Shown here: piece after piece, positions 9,430 to 19,900 of the stretch
Numbering within the stretch: the stretch's first letter is position 1
Layout: every line of letters starts with the position of its first letter
The notes under the pieces: model-generated
Database searches by the model: none
What the model was told of the DNA's origin: nothing
Seen by the model: the letters and a program-made list of their open reading frames with translations, nothing else
Translations under genes and position numbers: made by a program
From: Sphaerosporella brunnea
Taxonomy: Eukaryota; Ascomycota; Pezizomycetes; Pezizales; Pyronemataceae
DNA: 32,688 nucleotides
NCBI GenBank assembly: GCA_008704415.1
Contig: VXIS01000433.1
Span: 1-32,688 of the forward strand
Direction: 5' to 3'

Positions 9430-10160
9430 ATGACCACCCAACCACCACCACACTCAGAAGCCGTGCCACCACCGCAACCCGCTCCCGAAGCGCTTGAACC
9501 GATCGCAGAAGAACAGCCAGACCAGCAAGGGCCCGATGGCCGGCGTGTCAAACAGCTGCGAATGGCATTCATGCGCGCGCTCGACAAAAGCTTGTCGCAG
9601 TGTAGCTATGACAACTTCGCCAAATGTTTTCCCCGAATACAGAGGGAGAATGATGAGTTACTAAAGCAGGCGCACGAGCGAATGGCTAAGTATATGAAGC
9701 AGAGGCCGATGGTTGTCCCCCCCCCCTCTTCCCCCAGGACAAGTCCACTCACATAATTATCTGACATTTGATGGCGGTGTTATAGGAGGAGTTCGAAATG
9801 ATCCTCGAAAACCGGTCCGCTGTGTCTAGTCTTAACGCGCTAGACCGTCTACTTGACGACGCAGAAACCCGTCGAAAAGCTGTGCCACCTGACACCGCGC
9901 CCCCGCCTACGCCGTCGATTCTTCCGCCGAGAGATATTGCGGAGGCGCATGTGGTGCCGCTTTTGAGAATGGCGAGGGAAAGGGAGCAGGCGAGATTAGA
10001 TGAAACGATTGCGGAGAGTGAGGTGCTTAAACGGGAGGTTGAGGATCAGCGAACTATGCTGAAGGAGTTACTGAAGAAGCTGCGGGAGGCGAAAGAGACT
10101 TTTGCTATAGCTGGAGAGGAGGTGGCGAGAGTTAGTAGAGGGGTCGAAGGAGAGATTTAG
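9430..10160 (+). CDS. nnf1: Kinetochore protein NNF1 (MIND/Mis12 complex)
   Basis: Predicted 218 aa from exons 9430-9711 and 9786-10160, joined by a 74 nt intron with a CTGACATTT branch and a TTATAG acceptor. A Pro/Glu-rich N-terminus of about 35 residues precedes the family block: RRVKQLRMAFMRALDKSLSQ, then SYDNFAKCFPRIQ, then (across the intron) EEFEMILENRSAVSSLNALD. The C-terminal third is a continuous coiled coil (AREREQARLDETIAESEVLK and on). This is the fungal Nnf1 pattern; Nnf1 pairs with Mtw1 in the MIND complex linking inner kinetochore chromatin to Ndc80. The donor is weak: GTTGTC at 9712 or GTCCCC at 9715, both phase 0, differing by one Val codon. It lies between the two long direct repeats and converges with DCR2. 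Confidence 0.82.
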
Positions 10161-10290
10161 GTGCTTTTCGGGAGGGTACAGCAATATTTTGCAGGCACCT
10201 TAAAGTTAATGATGTGTTTCTTCAACTCTGGACGTCACTCGGTCTCGGCGCTCCATTTACATACAACTCACAACGCTTCAGCAGCTTAGG
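10161..10290. other. 3' region of NNF1
   Basis: Short spacer between the NNF1 stop codon and the TA-flanked element starting at 10293. No further feature was recognised. Confidence 0.3.
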
Positions 10291-10292
10291 TA

Positions 10293-10976
10293 CAGTAGAG
10301 TCTCTTTATAAGAATAGGATCGGGACCGCAGGGTCGTATTCTTATAAAGTGAATATTCTTAAAGAGAGTGTGGCTTAGTACGGGTGATCGTTCATGATTG
10401 CGATCCGTGGGGTCCTCTGCAAACCAAAATCTGGTGTATTTTCACGGCGGGCGCACAAGGCAAGGAACGTTAGCAAAGAGTATTCATACTGTTCACTAAC
10501 TGTACTGACCGCCGTTTGAAATTGCGATAAAAGAAAAAAAACCGTGAGTCTGCTTCAACCCGCGATCCCCCGACGCGTAACCCCCAACGCCAGACATACC
10601 TATTCCTAAAGCTGATCATTCTCGCCATCATATGCATCCTGCATCGACATAAAACCGTGGTTAGAAAGAGACTGCTAGGGAGTTTGAGATGCGCATACCG
10701 AAATGTCGGAACTTGGAGAGCCGGGGCGGTCTACTCCCATCCTCTCCCAAAGGTCCTCCAGCTGGCTTTGCATTATGTTGTCGAGCCTACCACTCGCGAG
10801 TTTCCTGGCACCACTTTTTATAAGCATAACCATACAAATTTTTTCCCCATTCACAAGAATATTCTTATAAAAAAACTATTCTTATTTCCCATACAAAATC
10901 GGTCGGGACCAGCCACCCATATTCTTATAGAGTGGATATTCTTATATGACCCTATTCTTATATAGAGACTGTACTG
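10293..10976. mobile_element. Pogo/Fot1-like non-autonomous DNA transposon
   Basis: A 684 bp element flanked by TA (10291-10292 and 10977-10978). The left end CAGTAGAGTCTCTTTATAAG and the right end (complement) CAGTACAGTCTCTATATAAG form TIRs of about 26 nt, continuing AATAGG. The CAGT(A)GAGTCTC terminus is typical of pogo-type Tc1/mariner elements. Several ATTCTTATA subterminal repeats lie inside both ends (for example 10336, 10356, 10860, 10876, 10920, 10938). A complete transposase is absent. A short acidic minus-strand stretch (roughly 10606-10800, including LEDLWERMGVDRPGSPSS) could be the tail of a deleted transposase, but this is speculative. Confidence 0.8.
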
Positions 10977-10978
10977 TA

Positions 10979-11228
10979 TTATGATAAATAAAAGCCACTG
11001 GCGCCCTTTCATGCCGGCGTGGATCCTCACTGGTAAATGGCTATTAATCACATTCTGTCACTCATATGTCAAGAAAAGAAAGAAAAACTCCTTTTGTGAT
11101 TCTTCAGCAAACATAAAACAAAAAAGCCTTTCCTTAAAAAAGATAAAACGCCAGATCAAAGTAACTGTTTAAGTAAGTACACGAAGAAAAAATCCTTTCC
11201 CCCTTTCCCCCTTTCCCTTTGCTACGGA
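10979..11228. other. A-rich spacer downstream of DCR2
   Basis: About 250 bp of AT-rich sequence with A-runs and C/T-rich stretches on the plus strand, downstream of the minus-strand phosphatase gene. It contains no conserved gene. It probably holds the DCR2 3' untranslated region. Confidence 0.3.
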
Positions 11229-12923
11229 TCACGACTGTTCAACCACCTTCCCGCCCTCGACAATAGTCTGCATATCGATCTTCCCCTGATCCTCCCACTC
11301 GACTCGCTTCCAAGTCTTGATTCTTCCAGTGGGGGCATCAATCTCAAAAAGCCTGACACGTCTAATATAATCACCATAACCACCATAACCACCAAATCCA
11401 CTTCCACCAGCGTAGCACATCCACAGTCCATCCAGCTTACAAAAATCATTGGCATGGTCATGGCCGACGCTGACAACACCCACACCGGCGTCGACAAGGG
11501 CCTGGCGGAAGCCAGAATTGTGGGCGGGGGCAGTGACGCCTTCTCTCCATCCACCCACCATCGGTAGCCCCGTTTTTCGGTACTCCGGAAGGGGAATGTG
11601 GATAAACGCCATGTTGAGGTGGATGTAGGTGTATTTAGCGTGTTCGTCCTTGAGCGAGGTGGCGGTCTTCTTGAACCAGTCAATTTGGTAGTCTTTGATC
11701 CAGTCGTAGCCGTCTACGTCTGGGTCTGGAGAGTAAGAGTGGGAGTCTAGAAAGTACATGGTCAGTGCAGAGTGCTCGGCACGGTTATGTGCCACCACTT
11801 CGACAACGTAATTCCCGGCGCCTCCCTCGCGGACCTCGCGGCCTTTACTGTCTTTGATGATGGGACCCATTTCTGGGCCGACTTCGGAAAGGGAGTAGGG
11901 GAGCTGCGCAGTTAGGCGCAGGATTTGTTCGCGCGTCATGACGGACTCGTCGTCGTGGTTCCCTAAGATCGTGGCGAAGGGGATTTTCCGCGTGATGAAG
12001 GGCTCCGCGAACTTGAAGAGCGCAGTTTGGACATCTGGAGAGGTATCGCCGTTGATTTGGTCGCCGGTTAGAACGGCAACATCTGGCTTTTCGTCATCGA
12101 GGATACGCCGCAGGAAGTCGAGGGTTCGTGGGTCTGCTTCGCAGTTTTTGGCGGTGCTGGGGGGAGCGGGCTCGCGGCAGTGCCCGACGCCGGTCGAGAG
12201 GTGGAGATCTGTGGTAGAGCTTGGTCAGTGATCCAATCTCCACGGAGGTGGAGAAGAGGCACCAGAAACTTGAATGATCTTCAGCTTGTGGTCCTTTCCC
12301 ATCATAACCTGTGGCCGTTTGGGAACCACCCTCTGCCCCCGTCGCACCGTGATCCGTGGCTGCTCGCCCACATTCAAGCTCCCCTCCTTCAGTACCCACC
12401 CCTCACGAACCTCATGCGCGTCCGGCCCGAAGAGAACTTCTACCGCCGTGATCGCCTCAGAGCTGAGCTTTGGCTGCCGCTTGATCCAAAGACTTCCTGG
12501 ACGCTGCTCCCACATTGCTCCCGATTTTTCGCCTGCCCCCTCGCTCGCGCCGGGTTGCAATCGGCTGATTTTGATGTCCACCACCACCTTCTCCCCCTTT
12601 GTGGGTGCGAACTCGGTCTCGAGCTTCCGCTTGAAGAATAAGTAGCCCCTCTGCACCCACCCCGTCCCCAGGTTCAGATCCTTCTCAACTCTAGTCCACC
12701 CCTCCGACTGGGGTAGAGTGCAGCTACCGAAGCGGCTGCACGAGAGGTAGGTGATGTCGGTGACCACATGGCCATCGTGATGTTCGGGCAAGAAAGCGTG
12801 CAGGTACTTGTCAGCGCTGGACGGAAGAACGCGGAAGCGCGTGTCGAGGATGAATAGCAATGCGCCGACGACGACAGATAGCAATGTGACTTTGATGATT
12901 GTTCGCAGGATTCGCCGCGCCAT
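11229..12923 (-). CDS. dcr2: DCR2-type calcineurin-like phosphoesterase
   Basis: Predicted 546 aa from exons 12923-12263 and 12208-11229; the 54 nt intron (GTGCCT..CACTGACC..CCACAG) splits the first metal-binding Asp codon of DLHLSTG. An N-terminal signal anchor (IIKVTLLSVVVGALLFILD) is followed by an accessory domain of about 190 residues. The metallophosphatase core then shows the motifs in order: DLHLS (D-x-H), LTGDQING (GD-x-x), GNHDDE (GNHD), HIPLPEY, and GHDHANDF (GH-x-H). A Gly-rich CYAGGSGFGGYGGYGDYIRR segment follows near the end. Yeast Dcr2 promotes G1/S progression (Sic1 degradation) and affects the unfolded protein response through Ire1. I choose the ATG at 12923 because it puts the anchor at the very N-terminus; an in-frame ATG at 13022 would add 33 residues. 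All catalytic motifs are intact. Confidence 0.88.
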
Positions 12924-13138
12924 TGTGCGGGGACGTGGAAGGAGCTGGTGGAGGTTGTGGGGGAATGCGTGACAGCGCGATCTGCCGAATGCGGGTGGTA
13001 GCTCCCGACGGGGACGCCACATGATGGAGATGCTAGGGTTGGCGATGTGGTGTCAACTCGGAGCCGTCCGTGATAGCGTCAGATCATGATGACAGATGGA
13101 AAATAATTTACAACTGCAACCAAAATCGTCAAGTATCT

Positions 13139-13931
13139 CCATAATTTCGTTCTCCAACGCCACCAACGCGTCCTCATCCAAGCAGAACCTTTTGATCCAG
13201 CACCCGCTTATTTACGTGAATGTAACACACCTCATCCGCAACAGCAGGATCCAAAGGATTGCACTTAACATCCTGAAAAAGATGGCGTGTAGATTAGGAT
13301 CGCTCTGGGGACAGCATTTCAAAGGCAACAACATTAAGAAGCGTGCCTCGAAGGTCTTGAGGATATGGTACCGCCCAGCCACTGTAGCAAATTCCTGCTT
13401 CTGTTCACACTCGCTGTCAGTCCAAGCCGATTAGGCATACAGGAAGAAGCTGCAGCCTGAAGCCCAAGTGCTCACCATATCAGTGCTGGTCAAGCATGTA
13501 AATTGGCGGGCATCCATATTGACCATCATCGCGCGTCGATAATCCAATCCCCTTTTCATATCTGCATATCTGCTGGCATAGGAGCAAGCGGCCTATGCTG
13601 ACATTCCAGACGGTGGCTCCATGGCCAGCGTACTTCGCAAATTCTGCCCTGCACCGGACCCGGATCCCCTGGGTGCGAGTCAGTTCAAGCTGGAGACTCA
13701 TGTCGCGCGGTTACTCACCCTAAAGCCCAGGTGTCCAAACTCTGTGAACTCCTCCTTAGGTTCAGTATTTCTTGTGGGCGGATTCATGAGCGAGGATATG
13801 GTAGTTGGCGAGGATGTGGATGTCGCCATGCTGATGTCAGAAACTCGTCTGCGATACCATCCGCCGATTTCACGGATCATCATGATCTGTCACTGATCCC
13901 TTACGCTGACTCAGCGTCATTATCGAGCCCC
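13139..13931. repeat. Long direct repeat, copy 2
   Basis: Same orientation as copy 1 and nearly identical where aligned. It is uninterrupted at 13232/13233, where copy 1 carries 344 bp, but has an extra 33 bp (about 13838-13870, GAAACTCGTCTGCGATACCA and on) bounded by a repeated CA. Near its edges a 13 bp inverted pair is present: CAGATCATGATGA at about 13080-13092 and its complement at about 13877-13889. This is consistent with the termini of a mobile element, but copy 1 has lost the left partner. The 112-codon plus-strand frame from 13096 has no recognisable family. Confidence 0.85.
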
Positions 13932-13995
13932 AGAGTTCCGTCGCAAAGTGACAGCACCCATCCAGCCTAAACTGACTGATGAGAATTCATGAGGG

Positions 13996-14392
13996 TACTC
14001 TACTGTCGCGTTGCCCTGTCGTTTTCTCCCCAGTGCCGCGCTGAGATGTACGCTGGCGGTTTTTGTAGGAACGACACTCCACTACCACGAGCAACCACCA
14101 ATCAAAAAACACCATCAGAGAAGCCACCCGTATTTTTACATACAGAAAAAGGCAAAAATAAAAAGCGAAACGAAACGTCGTCCTGAAAGCGCTCATTATC
14201 GGAGAGCTCGTCAAAATCTGGCTGCATTTTGTCGCTGTCTAATGCGCGCGAACTGTCGTTTCGATAGCGCGCATTTCAGAGCGACACGGTGCTTTGATTG
14301 GTGGTTGCTCGTGGTGGGTGGAGTGTCGTTCCCACAAAAACCGCCAGCGTACACCTCAGCGCGACACTGGGGGCAACGCGATAAGTACTGTT
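13996..14392. mobile_element. MITE-like element with about 90 bp inverted ends
   Basis: Left arm about 14004-14107 and right arm about 14292-14390 are inverted copies. About 80 nt (CAGTG(C/T)CGCGCTGAG(A/G)TG through GAGCAACCACCAATCAAA) differ at only a few positions, and the left arm carries a roughly 12 bp insertion (TGTCGTTTTCTC region). The centre contains a further hairpin: AATGCGCGC (14241-14249) and GCGCGCATT (14267-14275). There is no coding capacity. The element ends about 230 bp upstream of the SSS1 start codon, so it may contribute to the promoter. Exact termini and target duplication were not resolved. Confidence 0.75.
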
Positions 14393-14625
14393 GTCCGGGC
14401 AACGCTTCGCACGGCGTTTTGTTGGATTTTGTCACGTGTCACTCATCGGTCCGGTCGCCACTCGCCACCAGGGAGTTTTTCAGGCCGCGATCAACAAGTG
14501 AACACCTCGCCTCTTGCCAGCATCCCTCCCTATAACGCTGGACGCGTGCTCTCACTTCAACTTCAACAGCGCAAATCCAACCCTTCCACTCAGCCCAAAC
14601 CTTCCACACACGCACACACATAACA

Positions 14626-15005
14626 ATGTCGGACCAGGTTACGCAGCTTCTCGAGATCCCTAAGGAGTTTCTGAGAGACGGAACGCAGTTCATCAACCGG
14701 TGTACGAAACGTTTGTTTTCCCCATCCATCCATCCGTCCATCCTTTCCTGTAAAACTTCCAAAAGAAAGAAGAAATATGGTAACACTCGTGGGGTATGTA
14801 GCCGACAAGCGGGAATTCCTGCAGATATCGCGCGCGGTCGGTATCGGCTTCATCGTTATGGGAACCATTGGATACGTCGTCAAGATCATTCATATCCCGA
14901 TCAACAACATCTTGGTGTATGCCCCCCCCCCCCCCCCAACAAAAAAAAAAAAAAAAAAATATGGTTTGGCCGGGTCTAACGGAGGTTGACAGTGGTGCGG
15001 CCTAA
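14626..15005 (+). CDS. sss1: Sec61 complex gamma subunit (Sss1/SecE)
   Basis: Predicted 70 aa from three exons: 14626-14710, 14802-14916, 14993-15005 (introns 91 and 76 nt; the last exon is only 13 nt). The protein begins [19 protein letters not shown], continues [17 protein letters not shown], then has the single tail-anchor helix [20 protein letters not shown] and ends [11 protein letters not shown]. This is essentially the standard fungal Sss1 and matches its normal length. Sss1 clamps the Sec61 channel and is essential for protein translocation into the ER. Splices are supported by the exact family sequence at both junctions. The second intron carries a C16 run directly after the donor and an A19 run, and a T31 run lies just past the stop codon. 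Confidence 0.95.
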
Positions 15006-15018
15006 TTTTCGTAATTTT

Positions 15019-15051
<33 letters not shown>

Positions 15052-15722
15052 CCGACATATAATTTTTCGCCTGTGGTGTTTGGGAGATATGCGAGCGAGC
15101 GCCGCATACAGTTGTGGCTTTATTTTTTTCTTGTACGATATCCTATGAGCATGAGCATGAGCGAATGAAAAGGGTGCCGGCTGTTGATCAAGGCTGCGTT
15201 TCTATGGATTTGTTCCGCAGTGGAGAAGGTGCCTGCCTGCCTTCCCTTGACTGAGGTGGTGGTCAACGGCAAAATTATTCGATCTATTGCTGTTGACTAC
15301 CTAGGTAGGTAGTAGAGCATAGGATCAACTCGGTGTTTGGGCCAGCTAGAAAAGGCGGTAGTGAGGCTTTCCCATCCTCCAGCACACCCATTCCTCAGGT
15401 ACAGCAATAAATATTCACCGGCACAAATAGGTAGACCTCCCAATCTATATCCTGAGGATCAATTTGCAAACACCCACAGGAAGAGTCAAAATTATTGCTC
15501 GAGTGATTCATTGTGATGGGCTTTTGGTATTAAAAGAACGCTACCACTTGCTCTTGAAACTGGCCATGAAACCAACCACCAAAAGGCAGCCGTCATTAAT
15601 TTTGTCTAGCAAAACAAACCCATGGGCATCAACAGCAAATAAAGACAACGAAGCCACCGCTTTTCATAACAAATACATTATCACGCACAAAGGAACAAAG
15701 ACGCAGCTGCAACCCCTCAGTC
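15006..15722. other. Convergent 3' regions of SSS1 and SAC6
   Basis: About 720 bp between the two convergent stop codons. It begins with the T31 tract (15021-15051). Other simple motifs include GAGCATGAGCATGAGC near 15146 and CCTAGGTAGGTAG at about 15300. An open stretch at 15464-15742 overlaps the end of SAC6 in antisense and has no family signal. No RNA gene was seen. Confidence 0.35.
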
Positions 15723-17832
15723 TTACATGGTCTCGTAGGTAGCCATCAAACTGCCCAGGAAGGTGACAATCAGCCTGCTTCGCACAGCGACGATATCCTC
15801 GGGGACCAGCCTACCGTTGGCGTCAGTTTTCAGGAAAATTCCAAGTATGGTGGGGGAGGAAAACGTACCAGATGGTGGCACCCATCTTTCTGGCAATACT
15901 GATACTCAGCTTGGCATTCAAGTAGGCGTCATCGTCAGTCCTGCCGTCGTTCACCAGGGAGTAGTCGACGTATCCAGCCTTCATTCCATTCAGCACATCA
16001 AGCAAGAACACACCCGTGCCCAAGCTGGAATCCTTGAAGCTCCTGATACTGCTGCCACGCCCGCCCTTCCTGGCCATCTCGTTCGCCCACTTCAGCATGT
16101 ATGCATCCGTGATTTCCGACATTCCAACCTTGGCGGCCAGACCCTGTAGAGTGCGAGTGATATCCCGCCTCATCAGCTGCCAGGTAATGGCGAGCGTGAG
16201 AGTGCGTTGACCGTCGGTAATATCAGCACCCTGAATACCAACCAGCGAGAAACGATTCTGTTTTCCGAGCTCCACGGCGTAGTTAGTGTTCTCGACCGCC
16301 TTGAAGCGCATCAACTCGCCTCCGTGAGCAGGAGGCTTGTTGACGTGTCGCCAGCTGACAGATCCAGGAATAACCTTGTCATAAGCTTGAAGCAGGATAG
16401 TTCCGTCACGGAGGTCGTCAAACAGTGAGTTGACGGCAGGCTGTACGTCCAAAGAGTTGAGCCACAGCGTGAAAACACGAGCCTCGCGCTCACCCTCGGC
16501 ATCGAAATCGTCGATCTCAACCTGCTCCTCCTCCGTCAAGGCGTCCAGTCCAGGATGCGTGTTGAAGAGGTGGGCGACGAAGGCAAGGTTAAGCTTGGGG
16601 TTGCCGGCCACAAGGGACTTGGGCGTAAGGAACTTGCGGCATCCAATCTTGTCGGCGTTGTGCAAAACCTGCTCAGCGCGCTCGAGGAGGTCCTGGGTAT
16701 GGAGAGGCGCGCGAGAGCAGACATCGGGTTTGAGCTGGTTCAAGAGGACGGTGTAGTTCTCTGCATCCGAAACATCTTTGCTAAAGTTGTTCACGCTGTA
16801 AAACTGTCAGCGCCTGATTTCTATGAAAAAGGGTGATAGGAGGAAACCCACGTTCTGTGCCACTTCGCCGCCTTCAGATGGTAGTTGAACCACCGCAGAA
16901 GGATCTGCTCCGGGGGAAGTCTCAGGAACTGATCCAAAGTCTCACCATCCTCCAACAGTCTGTACAACTCAGGGTGCAGCTTGATGTCGATCTTTCCGAG
17001 CAAACCTCGTCGGATGATCTGCCAGATAAGTCCAAGGATCAAATGCTCCCTGACCTCGATGATGTCCCCAGAGCCGATGTTCACGACCGAGCACCCAATA
17101 GCTTTAGCAGAGTTGATCACAATATTGTTGTTTTCGGTCATGTGGAACTGGTTCAGCTTCTTCGTGCGGGCATTGGGGCGGTTCAGAACTCGCTCATCGA
17201 TGGTATCAGGCACCGAGTCGTTGATGAGCTTCGCGAGCACAAGACCATCCCTGCACTCATCAAACATCTCGAACGTATCGGTAGGGAACGGCAGACGGTC
17301 TCCAATATCGGCATCGCCAGCGAGGACGGCATTGATGTGTCTCGTAAACTCAGTCCGTTCGTCCTCGTTGATGGAATGTACGGTGCTTCCGGTAGCTCCA
17401 GACATCTTGATCTGCCCACCCTTGCTCCCAGCCCGCGCATGCTGGAGGGAGGCAGGTGCCCTCGCGGCCACCGCTGATGGTACGGCGTCCGATACTCTCA
17501 GTTTAGAGATCAACTATTGCGCGGGGAGCAGTCTTAGCCGGCATCCTACGCGCAAGTTTGCTGGTGATGACCGAGCTCAAGGAAAAAGGAGCACCCACAT
17601 CAACGAAGTCATCCAGCTCTACTCTCCGCGAGCTATCCAGCTCCACCTGTTTCAGCGCAGCTCGGACCTCATCGTAGGGTTTTTTCTCAAGCTGCTGGGC
17701 GACCTTTATGGCGGTGGCCTCATCAAGGTAGCCCCTATCCTCTTCGTCGACTCGGTTGAAGGTGTCTTGCAGGGCGAAGATGCCGTCCTGTCCGAACTGC
17801 GGGTATTTCTTTGCGAGTTTTATTACGTTCAT
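15723..17832 (-). CDS. sac6: Fimbrin / plastin (Sac6)
   Basis: Predicted 636 aa from four exons on the minus strand: 17832-17599, 17513-16852, 16795-15869, 15810-15723 (introns 85, 56, 58 nt). It starts MNVIKLAKKYPQFGQDGIFA, like other fungal fimbrins. An EF-hand-like regulatory head occupies about residues 1-80 (VDEEDRGYLDEATA, SSRRVELDDFVD). Four calponin-homology domains follow at roughly 125-245, 265-375, 395-505 and 515-625, with signatures such as FDECRDGLVLAKLINDSVPD, LRLPPEQILLRWFNYHL, FSKDVSDAENYTVLLNQL, LWLNSLDVQPAVNSLFDDL and SSLGTGVFLLDVLNGMKAGY. It ends WLVPEDIVAVRSRLIVTFLG and a short tail. Fimbrin bundles actin filaments in cortical patches, cables and hyphal tips. Length and all junctions match the family, and no disruption is seen. 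A methionine 24 codons upstream (17904) is preceded by a GTTCAAGAA repeat and is less likely. Confidence 0.95.
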
Positions 17833-18385
17833 CGTTGGTGGCAACGGAGGTAAAAAGGGGGGGGGGGTAGAGTTCAAGGAGTTCAAGAAGTTCAAGAAGT
17901 TCAAGAATGAGATGAGGTGGGGCGGGGATGAGGGGTTTTGTGCAACGTATTTGACAGATGGGCGCGGTCAGGTACGGGGGTTTTATGGCGACGGAGGAGG
18001 GGGTTATTATTCTACTCTAGGTTCAAGGCAAGGCGCTAGACTGACTGACGTAGAGCCCATACGCACGCCTCGAGAGAAAGCTTGGGTGGCGAAGAAGGAG
18101 TATGACTGGACTGACTGGCGAGAGTTGCGCGTCCTCCTTGAAGCTGGATTGGATACAAGAGGTTTATACGGAGGGGGCTATGTATCTCTTGCAGCAAGAG
18201 CTGGATTGAGTCCGTTCCTATATTAGTAGCAAGCAGGTATTCTAATGGCTTGGTAAATCTCAAATTTATCTCTGCAGCCAATCAAAATTCAGTAGATAGT
18301 CTATGTACGTTTGATATCGCCCAACTACTTTGTTGAGCAGCTCCAAACTATAACACAGCACTGGAAAAAATAGATGGGATAGATA
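17833..18385. other. SAC6 upstream region
   Basis: Spacer between the CAB4 stop codon (18386) and the SAC6 start codon (17832). Just upstream of SAC6 are a G9 run (about 17859) and four tandem GTTCAAGAA-type units (17871-17907). No conserved gene was recognised; the plus-strand open frame through it is antisense to the leader. Confidence 0.35.
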
Positions 18386-19556
18386 TCATTGAGCCGCTGC
18401 TTTTACCTCGCTCGCCATCTTTCTCTCCCCCGCCCGCCTCCTTAGCTCGGTACTGCTCAGCTTTTCGCCTCCATCCATCAACAGATCCACCACGCCCACT
18501 TCCAATGGAACCCATCCCTTCTCCTCCCGCTTGTTGTTGACTGCAACACCACCGCTCTCCGTTTCCTTGGTTACCACAAGCGCCGTGATGTTTTTCTCGG
18601 TGATAGTAGGCCCAAACGGATCACTCAGCTCACTAACGAAGACTGTCAACGTTTTCGGTGCCCCTATTGCCTCTGCATCCTCTCCGCGCCACTCAGTAAA
18701 TGTAGCTACCATGCCGCCCTCGACGACTTCCGTAGCCAGCGGCGTGCGGCAGTCATACGGCGTCACGTCGAGAATGTCGCGGAGGAACTCTAAGGTGCGA
18801 GAAGCACGCGTCTCCCAGGACTCCATGTATTCCGTGTGCTTCTTATCCTTTAGCATGGGGGGGCCGGAAAGGCCCACGATCAGCCGCGTTGATGCTGTGG
18901 CAGTAGAGGCCATGTATGCCGTGCATGTGAGAAGTAGTTTATGCCCGAGGTGGAGGTGGTCAAACGTGCCGCCAACTGCTCCTTATCAGTGGCCTTCTCT
19001 CATTCAGCTGTGAACAGATAGAAAACCCACCAGCAACCACCGTATGTTCCCCGCCTCCAACCTCCTGTAGCGTCACCGCATCGTCCTCTTCCCCCGCGCT
19101 GGGTGGGTCAACATAGTACACCCTGATCCCAGGGCTGCTGGTGGAGGAAAGGAATTGCCCTTGCAGCAAGTATCCCACGTCGCTGTGCGGGCACAAAAGC
19201 TGGTCCCACTCGTGCAAGTCCGCTAGCTGCTCCACACTCATGACGGGCCCAAACGCGGCATCCTCCTCGGCAAGGAACACAATGCGAATATCTACGTCTT
19301 CAGCATTGTGAGCTGCGGCCAGATCATAGATAAGAGCATATAGAGCAGTGAGGAGCTTTTGTGCCGCAGCGAAGGAAGCGCGCCTGGAAGCAGTGCTGAA
19401 CAGTGGGGAGACGCCGATGTACAGGAGGGATGGCCCACGGAGACGCGCGTACGCGGAGGCTATGGTAGGTGTCCAGAAGGCTATTGAAGAGGCAATAGAG
19501 GCGCTGGGGGATGGCGGGAGAAGCAACGCGGTGGAGGGTATCGTGGCAGACATCAT
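18386..19556 (-). CDS. cab4: Phosphopantetheine adenylyltransferase (Cab4/PPAT)
   Basis: Predicted 371 aa from exons 19556-19031 and 18975-18386, joined by a 55 nt intron (GTGGGT..GGAGCAG) that falls inside the catalytic VAVGGTFDHLHLGHKLLL motif. The N-terminal 175 residues are a poorly conserved, mostly helical extension typical of eukaryotic PPAT. The nucleotidyltransferase domain begins at the intron: GGTFDHLHLGH carries the (T/H)xGH nucleotide-binding signature, VGLSGPPMLKDKKH follows, and KLSSTELRRRAG near the C-terminus is the ISSTxxR-type motif. The enzyme transfers AMP from ATP to 4'-phosphopantetheine, the fourth step of CoA synthesis; in fungi it works in a CoA-synthesising complex. 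Two adjacent ATG codons (19556 and 19553) could start it. All visible catalytic residues are intact. Confidence 0.9.
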
Positions 19557-19778
19557 TGAGGAGACGTGGATTTAACGGCCAAGCCGGATCTGTCGACTCA
19601 CGCGGCCGGAAAGTCCAGAAATCATGTGACTTCAGGGTTAGGTTTTCCAGAGTACCCGAGGTCAGCGAGGAGGCAATGGCTATAAAAAAGCCAATAAAGC
19701 GATCCGCGACAGCTCTCCCGATGGCGGCAAATGACGAAGCTACACTATTTTCCGCAAGCGGCCGATTTAAACAAAAAA
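19557..19778. other. CAB4 upstream region
   Basis: About 220 bp between the CAB4 start codon and the inverted-repeat elements beginning at 19779. It presumably contains the CAB4 promoter. No motif beyond AT-rich stretches was recognised. Confidence 0.3.
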
Positions 19779-19900
19779 CCGCATAAACTCAGAAGCAAGA
19801 GACTGGGCTACGTCACTGGCTAAGTCACTGCGCCATGTGGCAAAGTCACTAAGCCTACATGGCGCATTGACTCCAGTCCCTTGCTTGCGAGTTGATGCGG
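19779..19900. mobile_element. 122 bp fold-back element
   Basis: Near-perfect 29-nt inverted ends: CCGCATAAACTCAGAAGCAA and on at the left, complement CCGCATCAACTCGCAAGCAA at the right. An internal hairpin GCGCCATGT (about 19831) / ACATGGCGC (about 19857) and three (A/C)GTCACT direct repeats lie between them. The RNA or single strand would fold almost end to end. It abuts the left end of the next element without spacer, sharing the GCGGTA junction. It has no coding capacity. Confidence 0.7.

Noticed and set aside
15763..17853. Plus-strand open frames across SAC6 (up to 290 codons)
   Set aside because: Antisense shadows of fimbrin exons with no domain signature.
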